From Pyropia haitanensis (Eukaryota; Rhodophyta; Bangiophyceae; Bangiales; Bangiaceae), in contig SDUX01000008.1 in NCBI GenBank assembly GCA_008729055.1, forward strand, positions 3,373,756-3,437,755: a stretch of DNA of 64,000 nucleotides, written 5' to 3'. Both the position numbers and the translations under genes were made by a program. Positions 10,137 to 20,800 of the stretch are shown piece after piece; the stretch's first letter is position 1; every line of letters starts with the position of its first letter. Below the pieces are notes generated by a model. That model was not told where the DNA came from. It was given only the letters and a program-made list of their open reading frames with translations, and did no database searches.

Positions 10137-12031
10137 ATGGAGCTGCGACCACAACGACGGGCGCCGCGGCCACGGCGGCGCCCCCCCCACTCGACGGCCT
10201 GGCGGTGCCTCGCCTGCTGTGCCGCCGTGCTCGCCGCTACCGCCACCACCGCTGCCGCATCGTGGCCACGCCTGACCCTGACGGGCGCACTTGACGGCAT
10301 TGGCGGCGGCCGCTCCCGCGTCGTCGGAGGTGACAGCGGCGCCGGCGGCGTCGCTCACGTGGAGCGGGCGATATGGGACGAGGCGTCCGCGACGCGCGCA
10401 GACGGCACGCTGGACCCCGACTTGGCCGCCTACCGTGACGCGTACCGCGCCGCGGCCGCCGCGACGGCGGCGGCAGAGGCGGCCGCGGCAGCCGACGCGG
10501 CCCACCCGTGGCGCGCCGCCGTCGCCCGCGCGGCGGTCGCGGCGGGGGTGGCACCCCGCCCGCCACCGGCGGCGCCGTGCTTTGCCGCCGACGAGGCGGC
10601 CGGCGCGGCGGGCCGGCTGGACTGGGCCGACCACCAGGCGGCGAGCACCCGCCGGCTGCAGGTCGCCGGCACCGCCTCCACCTTTGACCTCTTGCTCGAC
10701 GCGACCGTCCCCGCCGCCGAGACCGACGCGATCGTCGCCGCGGCGCGCCTGTGGGCGGCCGTTTGGCCGTCGAGCGTGCCCGTCCGGACGCGCGTGCAGT
10801 GGGCGACGGACCTGTCGTCCGACTCGCTGGGCGCCACCAACATCCCCGCCTTTGTCGAAGGCGGGCAGGGCATCACGCGGGACGACGCGCAGTACGGTGC
10901 GCCGCTCTTCCTCTCCCTCACCGGCACCGACGTGCTGCCGGCGTCGCGCCCCCACGTGCAGATGAAGCTCAACCGCGGGGTGCCGTGGCACGCGGGCACG
11001 GGCCCCGCCCCCCGCGGCCGCTTTGACCTGACCACCGTCACGGCGCACGAGCTCGGCCACGGCCTCTTCTTTACCGGCCGCATCGGGTACGACCAGAGCG
11101 GCTCGCGGGTGGGGCTGTTTGGCGGCCGCGGCGGCGGCGACCCCGCCCGCTTTGACACCTTTATCGCCGACATGGAAGGCAACGGCGTCGTCGCGTCGTG
11201 CGCGGCGGGGCGGTCGGTCGACTCGCAGGGGCTGCTCAACGCGGTCACCGCGCGGGGCCTGTCGTTTGTCGTCAACGGGTCGGCCGACAGCGCGGCGGGC
11301 CGGCCGCGCACCGCCCTGCCGCTGTACGCGCCGGCGTCGTTCAAGCCCGGCAGCAGCATCTATCACTTTGACGGCGGTGGGGACCAGCTCCGCCGCGGCT
11401 GCACCGCGAGTGGCATCCCCGCCGCCGCGTGCAGCGACCTGATGGTCGCGCAGCTGCCCGCCGGCAAGACCGCCCGCGCGCTCGGCGACAACACGCTGCG
11501 CGTCATGGAGGCGATGCGGGACCAGGCGCGGACGGGCGTGCCGGGCGGCACGTGCAGCGTGTCGCCAAACGCACCCGGCAGCGAGGGCGAAGGCGGTATT
11601 GACGGGTTCCCGGGGGGGGGGGGGGCGGCGGCCTCCGCTTCTCCATCCCGCCGTGGGCGGTCATCACGCTCGGCGTCGCGGCGGCCTTGTCGGTGCTGCT
11701 GTTTGTCGCGGCGCTGCTCACCAACGTCGTCTTCCCGGCCATCCGCCGGCGGCCGCCGCCGCCGCGCAGGGGGGGGCGGGCACCGGCGGCGGCGGCGGCG
11801 GCGGCGCACGCCGACCCGGCGGTGGCGCCGCCAATGGCGCCGCCGCCAGTCGCCACGGGGACGGAAGGCGCCTGGCCGCCGCCGGTGGTGCCCGCAGCGG
11901 AGGGCGCGCCCTGGCCGCCAGGGTCAGTACCGCCACGAGCGGGGGCGTGGCCGCCACCGCCGCCGCCGGGCGGGTGGCCGCCGGCGACGCCGCCACCACC
12001 GCGGCCGCCCGCGGGCCCCGATGCGGTGTGA
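10137..12031 (+). CDS. Membrane-anchored HExxH metalloprotease (apparent frameshift)
   Basis: A predicted secreted or surface zincin of about 631 residues. The N-terminus is basic, followed by a hydrophobic signal-anchor or signal peptide (about 22-43). The zinc motif HELGHGLFF begins at residue 304. A later SSIYHFD (H410) occupies the place of the SxSHWD segment in bacterial secreted zincins that share the HELGHGLGF motif and PLYxP segment, so H410 is a likely third ligand. Around residues 496-500 the frame breaks in a run of 14 G (11612-11625). The next frame encodes a clear membrane span (PPWAVITLGVAAALSVLLF and following) and then a basic, proline-rich tail ending in GPDAV at 12031. One additional G joins the two parts. 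Expected topology is a lumenal or extracellular protease domain, one helix and a cytosolic Pro-rich tail. The open frame that continues past the run to 13199 is not coding-like. The run-length explanation is inference. Confidence 0.8.
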
Positions 12032-12642
12032 GCGGCTGGTGCAGGCGGCGGCGGCGGCGGGTGGGGGCGGCGGCGGCGAGGGGGTGGCGGCGGGGGTGAC
12101 GGTGGCGGCCCCGCGCGTCGCGCTGGCGGGCGTGAGGGAGATGGTGGCGGCAGACGTGCGGGGGGGGTGGGGGCGTCGTGGCGGTCGGGTGCCGTCGGCG
12201 CGTGCCTGGGAGGGGAGAGCGGACCTAACTCTGCTGGGGGGACGTGGTGTCCCTAACACACACGGCATGCCATTGTCACCCTGCTGCGGCGGGCGGCGGC
12301 AGGCGACACTCCTACCCGGTCGGGCGGTCGCCTCCAGTCTGGAGTGTCTGGAGGGACAGCCGTGGGGGTACCCACGGCTGGAAAGGCCAGCCAGTCACGC
12401 CGCGGCGAGCGCGGCGGCACACCTGCAGAGTGGACAAAGCATCAAGGAAAAGAGAAGCGCGACCCCCCACACCCACGCGCGCGCGCAGCACAGCACAGCA
12501 CCCCCCCTCTCACCCGGGGCACACCTCCCCGAGGCCAACGGTGACCGCCCTCCCCCCAGCCCCCTTCCCCAAACCTGCCCCAGCCCGCCGCCTCCCTCGC
12601 CCCCCCCCCCCCCCCCCGCCTCCCCACCACGCCCGGCCGCGG
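12032..12642. other. Convergent intergenic region, protease/GATA-A
   Basis: GC-rich DNA between the 3' ends of the metalloprotease (+) and GATA factor A (-). It includes a C run of about 17 near 12600. Nothing else is recognised. If the 12-base C run at 12664-12675 is counted as printed, the GATA-A frame instead runs on to 12510. Confidence 0.4.
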
Positions 12643-13317
12643 TCAGCCCGCCGACACGAGGCGCCCCCCCCCCCCGCGCGCCGCGCAAGGGCGGGCCCCA
12701 CCGCTGCGGCGGCGGCGGTCGCCACCGCCGCGACGCGCACCGCCACGCCCGCGCGGGTGAGGAGGGTGCCCACCACGTCATCGGCGAGCGCCGACGCGAG
12801 CGCGTCGGCGCCCGCCTCGGCGACGGGCGGCGTCGCGAGCAGCGCGCGGAACGCATCCGCGGGCGCGCCGACGCCGGTGGGTGGGGGGGGGGGAGGGGGG
12901 TGGGCGACGCGCCCGGTCCGGCCGGGTCGGCCGCCGCCGCCGCCCGCACCGCGCGGCGGACGTTGTCCTCCCACGCGGCGCGCCCTCCGCCCGGCGAGCC
13001 CGGCGGAGAGCCCGCCGCGGCGGCCGCCGCGGCGGCCAAGCCCACCACCGCCGCCGCGTACGCGTCGGTCACCGCCGCGGGGCCGGCGCCACGGAGGAAG
13101 GCGGCCAAGCCGGCGGTGAGGGGGGACGTCCGCCGCGGCGGCGCCACCGCCGCCACCGCGGCTCCCAGTGGGCCGCCGCGGGCGGCGGCGGCTGCCTGAG
13201 CCGCCGCCACAGGCCCACCGGGGCGGTTGCCGGCGAGCCCCGCGGACATGACTGGCCGCGCCGGCGCGACCGCGGCCGTCGCCCGCGCCGGCGGGGGTGC
13301 CAGCGGTGCCAGTCGCC

Positions 13318-13356
<39 letters not shown>

Positions 13357-16038
13357 ACGCCGCCGCCGTCCGCGGCGGCGGCGCGCCCAGCCCACGGTCC
13401 ACCGCCATGGACACGGTCTCCCGGCCGGACGCTGCCGCACCCGCAGGCCGGGTGTGCCGGGGCGGGCCGCCCGCGGCAGCCGTCCGCCCCCCACCCCCGC
13501 CGCCGCCTGCAAAAGGCAAGGCGCGGAAGAGCGCGGCCGCCCGGCCGGGCGGCGCACCAGCCCCCCCGCCCGGCGGCAGCGGTGGCGGCAGGAAGCCACC
13601 GCCCGTCGCCGGGGAGCCCGCGAGCTCACTATCAACCGCGACGGGGGCGGAGGAGTCGCCCAGGTCCAGGGCGGTCATCATGTCGTCCGCCTGGTCAAAG
13701 GCGGTGGCGTCAAAGTAAAAGGCCTCGGGCGTGGCCTCGTGCGGCAACGCGTCTGCGGCCGCGCTCCCACCAGCCGGGTGAAAAACGTACGGGCGGCACG
13801 GCGGCGGCCCCAGACACGATTGAAGCGCGGAACAAGAGAGAAAATGAGCGTCAAAACCCCGTGGCGCCCACACGCAGCACCGTTAATACCAAAAACGCAT
13901 GCTGGAAAAGAGGCTGAAGGAGTGCAGTGGACGCCGCCAGAGAAACTGTCGACGCTCCATGAAGCGTTGGTGGGAACGCAAAAACCGTCCAGCACAGGAG
14001 GTCCTAACGGCCACACAGCAAACGCGACGTGACGAGCGTCGGATCAGCACTGGGCAAGGTGCCAACGACACAGCACAACCTCAGTGCACCGATGCTTGCC
14101 CTCGACACGCCGCCCCAACAAGCTCGGCAGCAACACCACAGCACCACCCGACACAAGGCGCACAACACGCCCCCCGGTCACACCCCGAGGGACGGACGGA
14201 TGACACGGGAGAGCACTGCTCCCCCGCCGCCGCACCAGTCGAGAAGCCCATGAAGAAGACTCCCCCGTGACCCCACCACCCGATAGCCGGAGAACCCAAC
14301 GCACCATTAACCTCTCGATCTGGCGTGGATGGCGTCGGTGTCGGCGAGAAAGCCGGCGACCGCCAGCACGACCGCGGCGACGCCGGCAGCGCCGTCTGCA
14401 CTGACTGCTGCAGGCACTGCTGCAGCTCTACCAGCTCATCGGGGGCCTCCAACAGGGCACCCGCCGAAACGGTGGCGGCAAGGTCCTCAATGTAGGCGCC
14501 ACCACCACCTGCCACGCCGCCACCACCACCACCGCCGCCGCCGCCACCGCCGCCACCGCCACCGCCGTCACCGCCGCCACCGCCGCCACCGCCGCCGCCG
14601 TCGCCACCGCTGTCACCCCCATCCCCACCGCTGCCACCATCACCACCGCCTCCACCGCCACGGCCACCGCGGCTACCGACCCCATCTGGGCTGCGGTCTG
14701 TTCCACCACCGCGGCCGCCGCGACGGCCCCGCCCCCCCGTCCGCCCGGCCGATGGCGATGACGCGGAGCCCGCCAGCGCCGCCGCAAACGACGCGTCGAG
14801 GCGGCCCTCGAGCACCCGCCGGCTGGCCCGACAGGACCCCCGTGGGCGGAGCGCCGGCAGGGAGCACACGCGCGTCAGCGACGACGGCACACTGCCGGCA
14901 ACGACGGCAAAGGTGGAGACTGGCTCCGCCCGCCGCGCGCGGCGAGGGGGAGCGCCCGCGTCGCTGCCCGCTCGCGGGGACGCCCGCCCCCCACCGCCCG
15001 CGACGGCCGCCGCAGGCGCCACGGGGCCAGACACGTCCGACCCCGCCGAGATGGGAGAGACGGCGGCAGACGCGGAGGTAGCGACGCCTCCGCCGGCCGC
15101 CCCCCCACACCCCCACCCCAAGCGGCCCGCTCGTCGGTGGCCGGGGGTCCCCCCGCCGCCGCGAGGGCATCCCCCCCCCCCCCACCAAGGAGACGACCGG
15201 CCACGCGTCGGGCCAGCGGCCGCCGCCCCCGCCTGGCGCCGCCGCCGCCGCCGCCACAGGCGGCGGTGACGGCGACGGGGTGATGGGTGGCGGCGCGGGC
15301 GACGGCGGCGGCGGCGGGGAGGGGTGGAGGTGGTGCCGCGCGCCGGCCTTGCGCTTGCGCACGCCCCCGAGTGCGGGGGGCGGCGCCGCGCGGTCGCGCT
15401 CCCGCTCCCCGCGGTCGCCGCGGTCGCGCTCGGCGGCGGCCGTACCGCCACCGCCGCGGCCGCTGCTGCCGCCGCCACCGCCGCCACGGTCCGTGGCGGC
15501 TGCCGCTGCCTTGCGGCGGCGTGCGGACGAGGCGCCCGCCTTGGTGGCCTTGCCCGCCGCGCGACCGCCGCCCCCCCCTCCACCCAACGTGGCCGCGGCG
15601 GTCCCCCCCCCCAACCCCCCGCCCCCCCCCCACCGCCAAGCACAGCACCAGGCCCGCGGGCGGCGGTGAGCTTCCCCCCCTCCCCCCCCCCGGCAGGCGG
15701 CGGAGCGGGAGCTTGCCCTTGTGCAGCCGCAGCCCACACGCGTTGCACAGCGACCGCGGGCCGTCGGGCCCCGTCCGCCACAGCGGCGTCGACGTGACGC
15801 CACAGTGGACGCACCGCAGGGGCGACGACGCCAACGGCGCGGCGGGCGCCGCCACCGCCACGGCGCCCACCGGCACCGACGCGCCGCCCAGAGTGCAGGG
15901 GGAGGAGGAACTCCCGCCGCTGCTGCTGCTGGGGGGTGGCGACGGCGACGGCGGCGGCGGGCGCGCCCGCCCGCCGCCGCCGCCCCCACCGCCGCCGGGG
16001 TCGTGCATGCTCCCCCGGCCCGCCGCGGGAAGGCCCAT
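12643..16038 (-). CDS. GATA-type zinc finger transcription factor A
   Basis: A single GATA finger at 15813-15736, C-X2-C-X18-C-X2-C (CVHCGVTSTPLWR then SLCNACG), followed by the basic KGKLPLRR tail. X18 spacing is the common plant type; animal and fungal fingers are usually X17. Downstream come a GVRKRK basic motif (about 15350), LTRVCSLPALRPRG (about 14880), LDASF, and a Gln/Leu-rich helix ELVELQQCLQQ. A predicted intron runs 14304-13753 (donor g|GTGCGT, acceptor ending CAG) in phase 1. Exon 2 has an acidic block (ADDMMTALDLGD), LFRALPF, and a helical region ADAFRALLATPP. The frame is broken at several C/G runs, and one extra base per long run restores it. Under that rule the stop is at 12643-12645. 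Start 16038 (MGLPAAGRGS) was chosen as the first in-frame ATG upstream of the finger; 16008 is an alternative. Confidence 0.78.
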
Positions 16039-17297
16039 AGGCTGGGAGGGGGGGGGGGCGCCGCCGTCCCCGCCGACACCGGCGGGGACGGGCGGCAGCA
16101 AGGCGGTGCACGTGGGGTGGTGGCGGACGGGAGAGGGGGGAAAGGGTGAGACGGGGAGCAAGTCGAGGGGGGGATGGGAGGGGGCGGGGGAAGGGCGGGG
16201 GGGGGGGGGGGTGGGGGGGGGGGGGGACGGGCGTGCGGCACGCGGACCGCGACGGGCACAGCCGCGGCGCGGTCGCCGTCGGCCAGCCGCGGCGGCGGAG
16301 GGGGGGGCGGGGACGCCGGCGGCGCGGCGCGGCGCGGCGCGGCGCGCCCCCCGCGCGCTCCGCCGGCGGCCGACTGTCCCCCCCCCCCCTCCAAGCAGCC
16401 CCAGAGGGCCCATTCGGCGCGGACGCCGGCGGCGCGCCGCCCCTCCCTCCCCCCCCCACAACCCGCGGCCGCCGCGGCGCGCGGCGGGGTCCCCGCCGCC
16501 AATGCGAGACAGCGCGGACGGCGGGGTGGGATTTTTGGAGGGGGGCGCCGCGCCGCGCCGCCGAACCGCCCGTGGGGTGGGCGCGGGGGGGGGGGTGTGG
16601 CCGCCACCACGCACAGTGCTTGCTGGCCCGCCGCCGCCGCCGCCGCCGCCGTCGGCCTCCCCCCGGATGGCGCGTGCGCAGAAAAACCAAAAAAAAGCAG
16701 AAAAAAGAACCGCGCGGGGCAGGGGGCGTGGAGGCTTCAGGGCGCCCCGCCGGCGAGCGGGGGGGAAACGGAGCGCGCTGGGGAGGAAGAGGCGCCCGCC
16801 TGCGAAATGGCACGAGCCGGGCGGAAAGGGGAGCGGGGAAATACTGTAAGTATCTGTGCTAGATCAAGCTAATGGGGCGCGCCAAATGGGTAATTGATCT
16901 CTGTCAACACAAAAGCATCAGTAATTGATCAGGACAACTGACATGTATTTGCTCACCGCTTGAAAGACTTAGCGTTCTGGTCAGTCTCTAGACACTAGCT
17001 AGAGTTTGCATCCCGTAGCATTTTGTCGTTTTAGAGACGCTTTTGAGCCGCTCGCGTGAGCAGATGGGAGCCACATCCTGAGTAATGAACATTGTCTTGG
17101 TGATTGTGCTTGTGTTCTCGTTCGCATCGGCCAGAAGCTGATTGTGTGCAATGTGCAATATGCTTTTCTCGTGTCATACCTTTCACCCTTGATCAGGCCA
17201 GGTTTCGAATTTTTGATCCTGCGGCGCGCATCCCATCCATCTTTGGCGGACGAGAGAACGGACCACACTGCGACTCACCCGGTGCTGTCGGCGGCCG
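16039..17297. other. Upstream region of GATA-A
   Basis: 16040-16830 is GC-rich with G/C runs and is the likely promoter or leader of GATA-A (-). 16840-17290 is much more AT-rich and contains two TAATTGATC copies (16889 and 16922). I see no gene in it. Confidence 0.4.
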
Positions 17298-17636
17298 TCA
17301 GGCCTGGTACAGGATGACCGCGCCGTCGCGGTCCTTGGCCTTGGAGCGCGCCCGCCAGCTGCACTTCCCCCACCCGCGCTTACGGCAGCACCAGATCTTG
17401 GCCTTGGCGGACGTCAGCTTGTACGCGCACCGCGCGTTGGCGCCACAGTCGTGGATGACCCGGTCCGACGTCTTGGGGAAGCACCCCCCGCTCTTCACCA
17501 GCTTGCAGCCCCTCGCCTTGCGCTTGGAGCCAATTCCCCAAAGCTTGCCGCCGCACGAGGCGCAGATCGTTGCTGCCTCCTCCCGCTCGCGCGTGTGTAA
17601 AGGTCGTAGAAAACTGCTATATTGAATACGTGTCAT
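17298..17636 (-). CDS. Small Cys-rich basic protein (probably a 3' exon)
   Basis: Not a family I recognise. As an uninterrupted frame it gives 112 residues ending KAKDRDGAVILYQA. The conserved-looking part has nine Cys: CASC, GC, GGC, HDC, ARC, WCC and KC, in a strongly basic context (GSKRKARGCKLVKSGG, WCCRKRGWGKCSWRAR). All its Lys codons are AAG and third positions are G/C, like true genes here. The first 15 codons after the ATG at 17636 are AT-rich and unlike the rest, so the real exon probably begins near 17605-17615 after an acceptor, with earlier exons (perhaps a signal peptide) upstream. The GATAAC hairpin array starts 90 bases upstream of this ATG. Possibilities include a secreted disulfide-rich protein or a metal-binding module. 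It could also be a fragment. Confidence 0.55.
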   Translation of the reverse strand: MTRIQYSSFLRPLHTREREEAATICASCGGKLWGIGSKRKARGCKLVKSGGCFPKTSDRVIHDCGANARCAYKLTSAKAKIWCCRKRGWGKCSWRARSKAKDRDGAVILYQA

Positions 17637-17725
17637 GATTGAGCGCAAAAAGTGTCAGAAAGTAGCCCATATTTTCACAACGTTTCGTATGTGAAGGATA
17701 CATTTTCCAAAGCGGATCAACTCCG

Positions 17726-18200
17726 GTGAGGGGGGTTTGATAACTGGATAACACCCCCCCTGTTATCGAACCCCCCTCACGACCTCTAGGAGGGGGTCGG
17801 ATAACATGTTATCCAACCCCCCCCAGAGGTCGTGAGGGGGGTTTGATAACTGGATAACACCCTCCCTGTTATCAAACCCCTCTCACGACCTCTGGGAGGG
17901 GGTCGGATAACATGTTATTCGACCGCCCCCCAGAGGTCGTGAGGGGGGTTTGATAACTGGATAACACCCTCCCTGTTATCAAACCCCTCTCACGACCTCT
18001 GGGAGGGGGTCGGATAACATGTTATTCGACCGCCCCCCAGAGGTCGTGAGGGGGGTTTGATAACTGGATAACACCCCCTCTGTTATCAAACCCCCCTCAC
18101 GACCTCTGGGGGGGGGTTGGATAACATGTTATCCAACCCCCCCGAGAGGTCGTGAGGGGGGTTTGATAACTGGATAACACCACCCGCTGTTATCATCATA
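17726..18200. repeat. 106/107-bp hairpin satellite rich in GATAAC
   Basis: Tandem array with unit starts at 17726, 17832, 17939, 18046 and 18152 (periods 106, 107, 107, 106). Each unit contains two palindromes. The first has 23-base arms (from GGTCGTGAGG to GGTTTGATAAC and its complement) around a 17-base loop that itself contains GGATAAC. The second is centred on GGATAACATGTTATCC. A full unit carries five GATAAC/GTTATC cores, although two units have a GTTATT variant. I count 21 perfect cores in about 475 bases. There are no unique spacers. GATAA is the core of the GATA-factor site, and two GATA-factor genes flank the region. Confidence 0.95.
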
Positions 18201-18239
18201 TCCCACTAGGGGGCGTTTGATCCCTTGCGATCCGGCCCG

Positions 18240-18270
<31 letters not shown>

Positions 18271-19131
18271 ACCCCCTCCGCCGCCGCGCCCGCGTGCGTC
18301 GCTCGCAATTTTTGTGGCGGGACTCGCTCGTCCCCCGTCCACCCACCAACGTCCCCCCGCCCGCGCGCACCGCTCGATAATTGTGCGGCGGGTGACGCTT
18401 GTTCCCCGTCCACCCACCACCGTTCCCCCCCCCCCGCCCCCCCCCCCCCCAACCCCCTCCGCCCCCGCGCCCGCGTGCATCGCTTGTGTGGTCGGCGACG
18501 GTCATCTCCCGTCCACCCACCTAGGTCGGCGGTGCCAGGAGTCGCACCGCCACAATGTGTGGTCATACTTAACGCAAATAAACTCTGCGTATCGGAACAC
18601 TTATAGAACATACACATAAAGTAGTACTCTGTCCGATACAGCGTGATTACTGCAACCCGCTGGCCAATCAGTCCACGTGGCTACTCGCAGCAAAGGCCTC
18701 CCACGGCCAGTAGCAGGCGGTCGTCAGTACTCATGCACATTACTCCATTACAGTCAGCACATCACAATTCAACTGCCTTTCAAGACAGTTTCCGCATTGT
18801 TCGCTGGCCAATCATGCCCTTTACATGATTGGGAAGTCACGTTTCACGTGTTCACCACCCAAACCCCCCCCCCCCCCCCCCCCCGCACCCTACCCCACCC
18901 CCTCGCCCCCCCTGACGCTTTCGCTTTTCGCTGCCACGTATGTTGCTGCCCCCCCCCCCCCCCCCCCCCCCCCCGCTTGCGCCTCTTCCCCTCCCTTCCG
19001 CCCTACTCTCCGGCCGCCCACGACCACCTCCCCCCCTTTTCTTTTGTTTTTCCACACCTTCCCTCTTCCCCTACCCCCCCCCCCCCCCCCCCCCCCCCCC
19101 CGCGCCACGGGCGTGTGGGGCGCTTCCCACG
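18201..19131. promoter_or_regulatory. Poly-C tracts, degenerate repeat and CCAAT-box region
   Basis: 18238-18269 is a C run of about 30. 18289-18535 holds three diverged copies of a unit containing CGCCCGCGTGCGTCGCT and, further on, CCCGTCCACCCACC. 18600-18850 is AT-richer and carries two identical 12-mers GCTGGCCAATCA (18659-18670 and 18803-18814), one reverse CCAAT (near 18826), and CACGTG elements near 18674 and 18846. C runs follow at 18866, 18950 and 19075. It resembles a promoter for something downstream on the + strand, but the only candidate there is doubtful. Confidence 0.45.
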
Positions 19132-19321
19132 CATGGGCGCGCCCTCCGCACCGTCCTGGCGGCGCCCGCCGCGGGGCGCCGCCGCTTGGTTCTCCCTTCC
19201 CGCCGGCCCGTCGGGCGCGGCGGCGCCGTGGGAGTCCCCGCCGCCGCCGGCGCGTGCGGGGCTGCTCGCCGCCGCCGAGGCCGCCGCCGTCGCGGTGGCA
19301 GAGGTGGTGACGGCCGCCGCA

Positions 19322-19385
<64 letters not shown>

Positions 19386-19720
19386 CGGGGGGAAGGGAAT
19401 GGGGGGGGGGGGGGGGGGGGGGGGGCGGGGGGTCGCACGACAGCGCCGGGGGGGTGACAGCGGGTGGGGTGGCGGTAGGGGGGACGACGGCTGGGGGGGC
19501 ACCCACTGGGGGGGGGGGGCGCCCGCCGGTGGGGGCCTCGTCGAGCCGAGGCGCTGCGCACGTCGTGGCGGCGACGTCGACGGCGGCGGCAGCGGCGTCG
19601 ATGAAGGGGGGGACGTGCCGCCGAGGCGGGCGTGGCCGGGCCCGCGGCGCGGCGGCCTGCGCGGGAGACAGCCGCGACGCGGGCTTGCGACGGGTGCCGC
19701 GGCTGCACCGCCACGCGTGA
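19132..19720 (+). CDS. Doubtful Ala/Gly-rich ORF
   Basis: An open frame beginning MGAPSAPSWRRPPRGAAAW. It continues through long poly-Ala and poly-Gly segments to a basic Arg/Cys-containing end. Codons in the first 60 positions show the G/C third-base pattern of real genes here, and a CCAAT-bearing region lies about 300 bases upstream. No domain is visible. A long G run at 19400-19425 means the frame after it is unreliable. It may be an exon fragment or a composition artefact. Confidence 0.25.
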
Positions 19721-19767
19721 CCTGTTGGCGTTGGGACCACCCAACGCGGGACCGTCGCGGCTCTGTG

Positions 19768-20800
19768 CAGTGATTGCAAAAGCAGGATCCACGACAAGCC
19801 CGTTTCTTCTGGTCAAGAGGCGTGCAAGGCTTGACAAGTAGCCCCCTGAATGGCCCCACACACTCCCGTCAGGGCCACAGTCAGGGTCGTTCTTCACCCA
19901 GCCGAATATGGCCCGAACACCCAAACACCAAACACTCCTGGCCTCTTCATTGGCTGTTGCCCGAACACGGTCAGCACGCTGTTCGGCTCCGACGGCCATG
20001 GGTCCTTGCATCGAAAAAAGAGCCAAACACCCTGACCAGAGATTTGAGCTGCAAAGGTGTATTTCTTGGAAGTTGCTTTGTATTGAAAGAACCACACCCA
20101 TGCAATTCGGGTGGCTCAGGACGCTCTTTCCGGTTTGTGACGCTGCCTCGGGACGGTTCTGCAAACGCGCCGCCCAGAAGCCTGGCTGTGCCATTGATGT
20201 GCGGCCAGGCGTGGGTCATTCGATCCCGCGCATCGCTGGTGCAAGAAGCTTCTGCCGCACAGGACATTGACGGATCCGCACGGCCACAACGGATCGGAAG
20301 TTGCTGTGTCACTCAAGGCGGAACAGGAGTTCTAATGCATTTATGAATATACTTGCATGCTACTTTTCTTGGGCTTGAGTCCTTCGTAGCATGCTGTGTT
20401 CGCGCAAAACGGTGTGTGAAGAATGGGCGAGGAGGTGGCCCGAACAGTGTTCGGGCTGTGTTCGGTGTTCGGGGCAGATCTGGCCGGGTGAAGAACGGCC
20501 CTCAACAGACCATAGCCTTTATACGTGGTATTAATACGATACCCCTATCAGTCGACAGAACAAGGGCCTGATGGTATGATGAGAAGCGCCGCGATAGTGC
20601 ATATAGAAAAGTCTGCTCGTCTCTGTGAGGCCCACGTGGGACCTGTTCGTCTCAGTGCGAGATTTGAGCGATATTCAGTATTGCGCTGCCGGAGCGTTTC
20701 AGCTCGCAAGGCGTCTTGACAAGCCCTTGACAAGACTTGACAAGGTCCAGAACAAGAAAAAACAGGCTTGTCGTGGATCCTGCTCTTGGCAACACTGCGC
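19768..20800. mobile_element. About 1-kb element with imperfect inverted repeats
   Basis: The left arm (about 19768-19838) and right arm (about 20706-20798) are inverted copies sharing AGCAGGATCCACGACAAGCC, then GTTTyTTCT and GCTTGTCAAG-type segments. Inside, a second inverted pair (about 19882-19936 and 20441-20505) shares GTTCTTCACCC and CCCGAACAC motifs. No transposase is encoded. The structure fits a non-autonomous foldback or TIR element, or a degraded palindromic insertion. Local composition is less GC-rich than the flanking genes. Target-site duplications were not identified. Confidence 0.55.

Noticed and set aside
12032..13199. Continuation of the metalloprotease frame for about 500 codons past the G run
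   Set aside because: The sequence becomes Arg/Pro/Ala-rich and overlaps GATA-A exon 2. The alternative frame gives a clean membrane helix and a stop at 12031.
17726..18200. Possible CRISPR array
   Set aside because: The units are contiguous and almost identical over their full 106 bases, with no unique spacers, and the genome is eukaryotic.
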